Part shown: piece by piece, positions 61,301 to 64,000 of the stretch
How the letters are laid out: the number at the start of each line of letters is the position of its first letter
How positions within the stretch are numbered: position 1 is the first letter of the stretch
NCBI GenBank assembly: GCA_007844125.1
Contig: CM017561.1
Location: forward strand, 18,913,513 to 18,977,512
Direction of reading: 5' to 3'
DNA length: 64,000 nucleotides
Origin: Sinonovacula constricta
Lineage: Eukaryota > Mollusca > Bivalvia > Cardiida > Solecurtidae
Notes under the pieces: model-generated
Database searches by the model: none
What the model was told of the DNA's origin: nothing
The model's input: only the letters and a program-made list of their open reading frames with translations
Position numbers and translations under genes: made by a program

Positions 61301-63209
61301 AGTTCCTAAGTTTAAGTTTTAAGATTTTTACTTTCAAAGCAAGCAGTTCCTTCAAAGAAAGTGATCAATACTTATCTATGTCGTTCATTTTCTATAAGCG
61401 AAAAAAGTGATCTGTCACATATGACCTTGTTTTCAAATTGCTGTGTTACCTTAAAAATCACCGACTGGGAAACTGCTCTATTGCATAGATTGGTAACTTG
61501 GTCTAACAACAGCCATCTACATGGTATACATTCCCTACTGTCATCATCACTATCTTCTATTATTACATCATCCTACATAAGGTAAACTAGCAATCTGTGC
61601 AAATTTAATACAGTGCTCCCTGTCTTTAGCAACATCAGCAAGAGAGAAATTGGTTGCTTAAGAGAGGTTGTTGCTCTAGAGAGGTAACCACTATATATAC
61701 TTAAGTGTCTTGTGCCATTTCTTTTTATAATAGTTTTATTAGTATTTATCCTTTTTACATGTTATCAAATTTAATTTTATTAAATTAAAAAAAAGTAAAT
61801 TATCTTTTTAGTTTTAATCATTTATGTAGTTCAGTTTATTAACATGAACTGATATTGTTATGCATTGTGCATTTAGTTATAGTTTTTTCATCTTTATTTA
61901 TTTTTATTTATTTATTCTATATATACATGTATCTTGTTTTGTATTATTCTTTTAAACTTTTTATTTTAGTCATTTTTTAGTCTTTGGTACGTTTTCTTTA
62001 CATATTGTTATGATGTTAACTGCCAGAACAAGACAAAACACATTCACATTTTAATATGTTTAATCGAACTAAAGCAATATTTAGAAAACATGTTTAATAG
62101 AACTTAGATGGTTTTTGAGACAATGTAAGGTAGCTAAATAATGATGGGTATTTATAGGAAAAATTGCCATTACTGTTGTTCACACTGATGACAAATTCAG
62201 TCCAGTAGTCAACTGTTCCAGAATTACCCCACCTACCAATCAACAAATGATTGGTGCAATTAAAAAGCCGCTTCTTTACTCATAAAGAACTTGATTGGTT
62301 TACCTTCCTTAACTGGCTTACATGTGGTAGGCTGCAAACTTTTGTTGTAATAATTGTCCAAATATTAAGACATTTACGTAAAAATACATGAGAAAAATGT
62401 GAAAAACAATGTTGGTTTGAAGTTTATATTAAGTGGTTCCCGTTGACATGGGAATAGGCATATATGCAGGAACCAGTCACGATTAGCTTTTGTCACTAAT
62501 TTTTCAAAATTTTTAATATCATCGGCCGCCCAAGGGAGGAAGTAAAGATGAGTGACGGTAGCCATTTTAGGAGAGGAAGCACTGTATGTAATTAGTTTGC
62601 AACTATGATGTTTGGATTCATTACATCTGTGGGTATTTAAGAAATGCACTGATAGCTTGTGTGCTCTCAGCTGTTAGCATTTCATGTATTTGTCACAAGA
62701 AATCATTAAGATCAACTCCGTTGAAATTTCATACTTCCTTGCAATGTATGTTTTAGTTTCTCTATGCCTGTGTATGTATTACTAATCACATAAACTGCAT
62801 GGTGTGTACCTTGGTTAGAAGCTACGTAAGAATTCAGTATTTTAACGAATGCAGTTCAAAGCCAACATGGCAACAGTTACAGAAGCTAGAATGCAAGAGT
62901 TAAAAGAATTTTGCATTATAACCTTTCCTTAGCCAATACTTCAGCCTTGCAATATTGTTGGCATCACAATGGAAAACAAGAAACTCTTGATACAAAAAAA
63001 AACGAACCTGTTTTGCCCTTGCAGCTGACAAACTGAAACAGCGAGCTAGGATTGGCCATTGTTTATTCTGTAGCGAAGAGAAAAAAGAAATGATTACGGC
63101 AACAACGTGTTGGGCGTTAAACACGATATTAAGTCATGACAATTCAGAATGAGTTTTAAAATACATAAGATCTTACGATCAGAACACTTCTTAGGCAGAG
63201 GGCAGCCAT
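52333..63209 (-). CDS. PDHB: Pyruvate dehydrogenase E1 component subunit beta, mitochondrial; complete, 12 exons
   Basis: Exons in gene order: 63177-63209, 63008-63067, 59843-59953, 58347-58409, 58018-58053, 57191-57253, 56854-56898, 56361-56538, 54816-54926, 54296-54387, 53277-53418, 52333-52481. They sum to 1083 nt in one frame, giving 360 residues (human PDHB 359). With PDHA it forms the heterotetrameric E1 that uses thiamine diphosphate to decarboxylate pyruvate in the matrix pyruvate dehydrogenase complex. Residues 1-31 carry no acidic side chain and several arginines and lysines, a typical matrix-targeting presequence. Family signatures seen are [92 protein letters not shown] and [20 protein letters not shown]. 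The start ATG overlaps an AAAATGGC motif of the kind bound by YY1. The gene is tail-to-tail with RNF123. Confidence 0.95.
53100..53257. repeat. 24-bp tandem repeat (about seven copies) near a PDHB donor
   Basis: The unit is GCACATCTTTACTAAAACCT plus GACT (early copies GATT), ending 20 bp from the donor of exon 53277-53418. The period is a multiple of three and gives a spurious minus-strand frame of MCSQVLVK repeats. Confidence 0.85.
53840..54030 (-). repeat. SINE fragment (minus)
   Basis: Reverse-complemented, it reads 'tagctcccttgctaatgctcaa' and 'ggcttcaggtaccaga', matching the tRNA-like heads of the copies at 40650 and 26580. It lies in the PDHB intron between 53418 and 54296. Confidence 0.5.
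55629..55860 (+). pseudogene. Frameshifted remnant resembling a BED/hAT-type zinc-finger protein
   Basis: A plus-strand frame from ATG 55629 ([20 protein letters not shown]...) stops at about 55734. A second frame close behind reads [20 protein letters not shown] followed by [11 protein letters not shown]. The W..G..WL-x-KMYCTWC layout recalls the N-terminal zinc-finger of hAT/ZNF862-type proteins. It is broken by at least one frameshift. It lies in the PDHB intron between 54926 and 56361, on the opposite strand. The family call is from pattern memory only. Confidence 0.35.
57655..58017 (-). repeat. Tandem copies of a PDHB exon end plus its splice donor (34 bp, ten extra copies)
   Basis: On the minus strand each unit reads GTAGGAGCAGCAATGGTATG then TTATATTGGAGAAA. 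The first 15 bases equal the last 15 of exon 58018-58053 (encoding VGAAM), and the next bases equal that exon's own donor and intron start. The exon-donor junction ATG|GTATGTTAT is therefore repeated ten more times inside the following intron, all identical at the junction. No acceptor-like sequence is included, so the copies are decoy donors and not extra exons. Reading past the true donor meets TGA within five codons. Confidence 0.9.
58440..58630 (-). repeat. SINE copy (minus)
   Basis: It has the inverted body 'gtgtctgggtagcaccacaa' and 'ctggaagaccttcccacatt', the B box as GGACTCGAATCC on plus (about 58549), and the CATGCAATGAGAGGC head, matching 35495-35712. It lies in the PDHB intron after exon 58347-58409. 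Confidence 0.65.
59040..59555 (+). repeat. ~180-bp tandem repeat (three copies) with clustered AGGTCA half-sites
   Basis: Three diverged copies begin at about 59060, 59220 and 59420. Each opens GATTTTGCTGCAAGGTCATG and CTGTGACCTTGACCTTCAAG, and holds 'tatggtgatcatttctgtgaaa'. Part of the tail is duplicated again in the second copy (59340-59390). It lies in the PDHB intron between 58409 and 59843. Confidence 0.75.
61045..61225 (+). repeat. SINE (plus orientation) in PDHB intron 2
   Basis: It runs from 'gttccacgagtggttggc' through 'aggataatgtaactgggtgtgg' to the tail 'gatgaccgaaatactgttggcgggacgataaacccaacaaa', the same family as 40650-40855. Elsewhere in this intron (59954-63007) I recognise no gene. 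Confidence 0.65.
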
Positions 63210-63854
63210 TTTGAAAACACAACAATGACCTTTACGTAATGCACAGTCACAGTAATGTCTAGTTCATTTCAATATGACCGAAATTAATGCAGATTTTACC
63301 TTATAAAATTACATTTTTAGTCCTTCTTCTTTACCATAAGATTAAATTATATTTTTAAGCAAGTAATTGCTTTGATCGCTGAAACTGCTACAATGGGTAA
63401 ATCTAAACAGACTGTAAACTCACTTAGCACTTAAAAACGGAATTAAGGCACTATATCAATAGTGCACTGTAAAAAAATGATTTATAAGATATTGTTTAAA
63501 TGAAACATTTACATATATATTTTTAAAACGCTAAAGTACGTTGAGATGAAGAATTAATAAGACTATATTTTGTGCATTACGTCAATTTCGACTTTGCCTG
63601 AAAAAAGTAACTTTTACTTTTGCTATTTACATTTATATTGTACATTTGTGTATCTGAAAATTGCAGGAATGTGGGTCATTCAAGTTAAATAGGGCACACA
63701 TTTATTTTCAGACGAAGATTTTGCGCGAATCCGTTGGTAATGTTGCTCCGGGTGCGGATCTTGAAATGACGTCACTAATGACTTACCCAATCAGCCGTTG
63801 ACCACGTGACTTGCCGGTGTACTATCTCTTTCCTGTGCACGCCATTCAACCAAG
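63210..63854. promoter_or_regulatory. Head-to-head promoter region of PDHB and the right-hand gene
   Basis: The region holds a perfect CRE TGACGTCA (63767-63774), a CCAAT box (CCAATCAG, 63787-63794) and an E-box CACGTG (63803-63808) within 42 bp. About 45 bp further is a plus-strand splice donor CAAG|GTAAAT (exon end 63854). The motifs lie about 560-600 bp from the PDHB ATG, so they more likely belong to the plus-strand gene or act on both. Confidence 0.5.
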
Positions 63855-64000
63855 GTAAATGCTGTCAGTTTTTGTTGAAATTGTTTTACTTATGAATGAA
63901 AATGTCATTTTTAAAATATAATTTTGACTTTGCAAAACAAGACGACAAACATTTGTAAGATCTATATTAAATTTTGTGAATTAATCTTTTGTTCCAGGGC
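63835..64000 (+). other. Probable 5' end of an unidentified plus-strand gene
   Basis: A donor (63855, GTAAAT) and an acceptor (TTTTGTTCCAG, ends 63997) would join a short leader exon ending at 63854 to an exon beginning at 63998, of which only three bases are in the window. No coding sequence is visible, so the product cannot be named. Confidence 0.4.

Noticed and set aside
62374..62649. 91-codon minus-strand frame, including a run starting [20 protein letters not shown]
   Set aside because: Composition looks more gene-like than its surroundings, but it has no recognisable family and no splice signals linking it to PDHB, in whose intron 2 it lies. It could be a transposon scrap.

Overview
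Low-GC animal (eukaryotic) nuclear DNA: genes are split by many introns, tRNA-derived SINEs and short satellites are abundant, and no prokaryotic operon signal is present. The intron-rich genes, the SINE families and the ~140-bp 'aacttggtcagaatgtttgcctgc'-type repeats fit a lophotrochozoan, most likely a bivalve mollusc. That placement is an inference from repeat style, not a proven identification.

Layout. (1) 538-582, minus strand: first coding exon of a Rab GDP-dissociation inhibitor (GDI), the rest lying off the left edge. (2) 583-922: head-to-head promoter region with a perfect CRE. (3) 4567-41843, plus strand: a complete RNF123/KPC1-type E3 ubiquitin ligase gene. I reconstructed 35 coding exons whose lengths sum to 3651 nt, an uninterrupted frame of 1216 codons plus stop, with an N-terminal SPRY domain and a C-terminal C3HC4 RING. 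One intron (18183-18575) has the full signature of a minor (U12, AT-AC) intron. (4) 42290-43290: a 49-bp satellite in the presumed RNF123 3' UTR. (5) 44885-49405: a 4.5-kb satellite of 34-bp units between the convergent 3' ends of RNF123 and PDHB, interrupted by one SINE. (6) 52333-63209, minus strand: a complete 12-exon gene for the mitochondrial pyruvate dehydrogenase E1 beta subunit (360 aa). (7) 63210-63854: a second head-to-head promoter region and the probable 5' end of an unidentified plus-strand gene leaving the right edge.

The introns carry most of the oddities. They include a solo LTR with heat-shock elements and a TATA box, a foldback element with a 10-bp target duplication, several TIR elements, and at least eight unrelated tandem arrays. 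One array, in PDHB, is ten extra copies of an exon end together with its splice donor. Downstream of RNF123 exon 29 is a second copy of part of that exon that differs only at synonymous sites over 14 codons.

The three identified genes have unrelated housekeeping roles: Rab recycling, ubiquitin ligation and mitochondrial pyruvate oxidation. No new multi-gene system is visible. The novelty here is in splicing signals, satellites and mobile elements.
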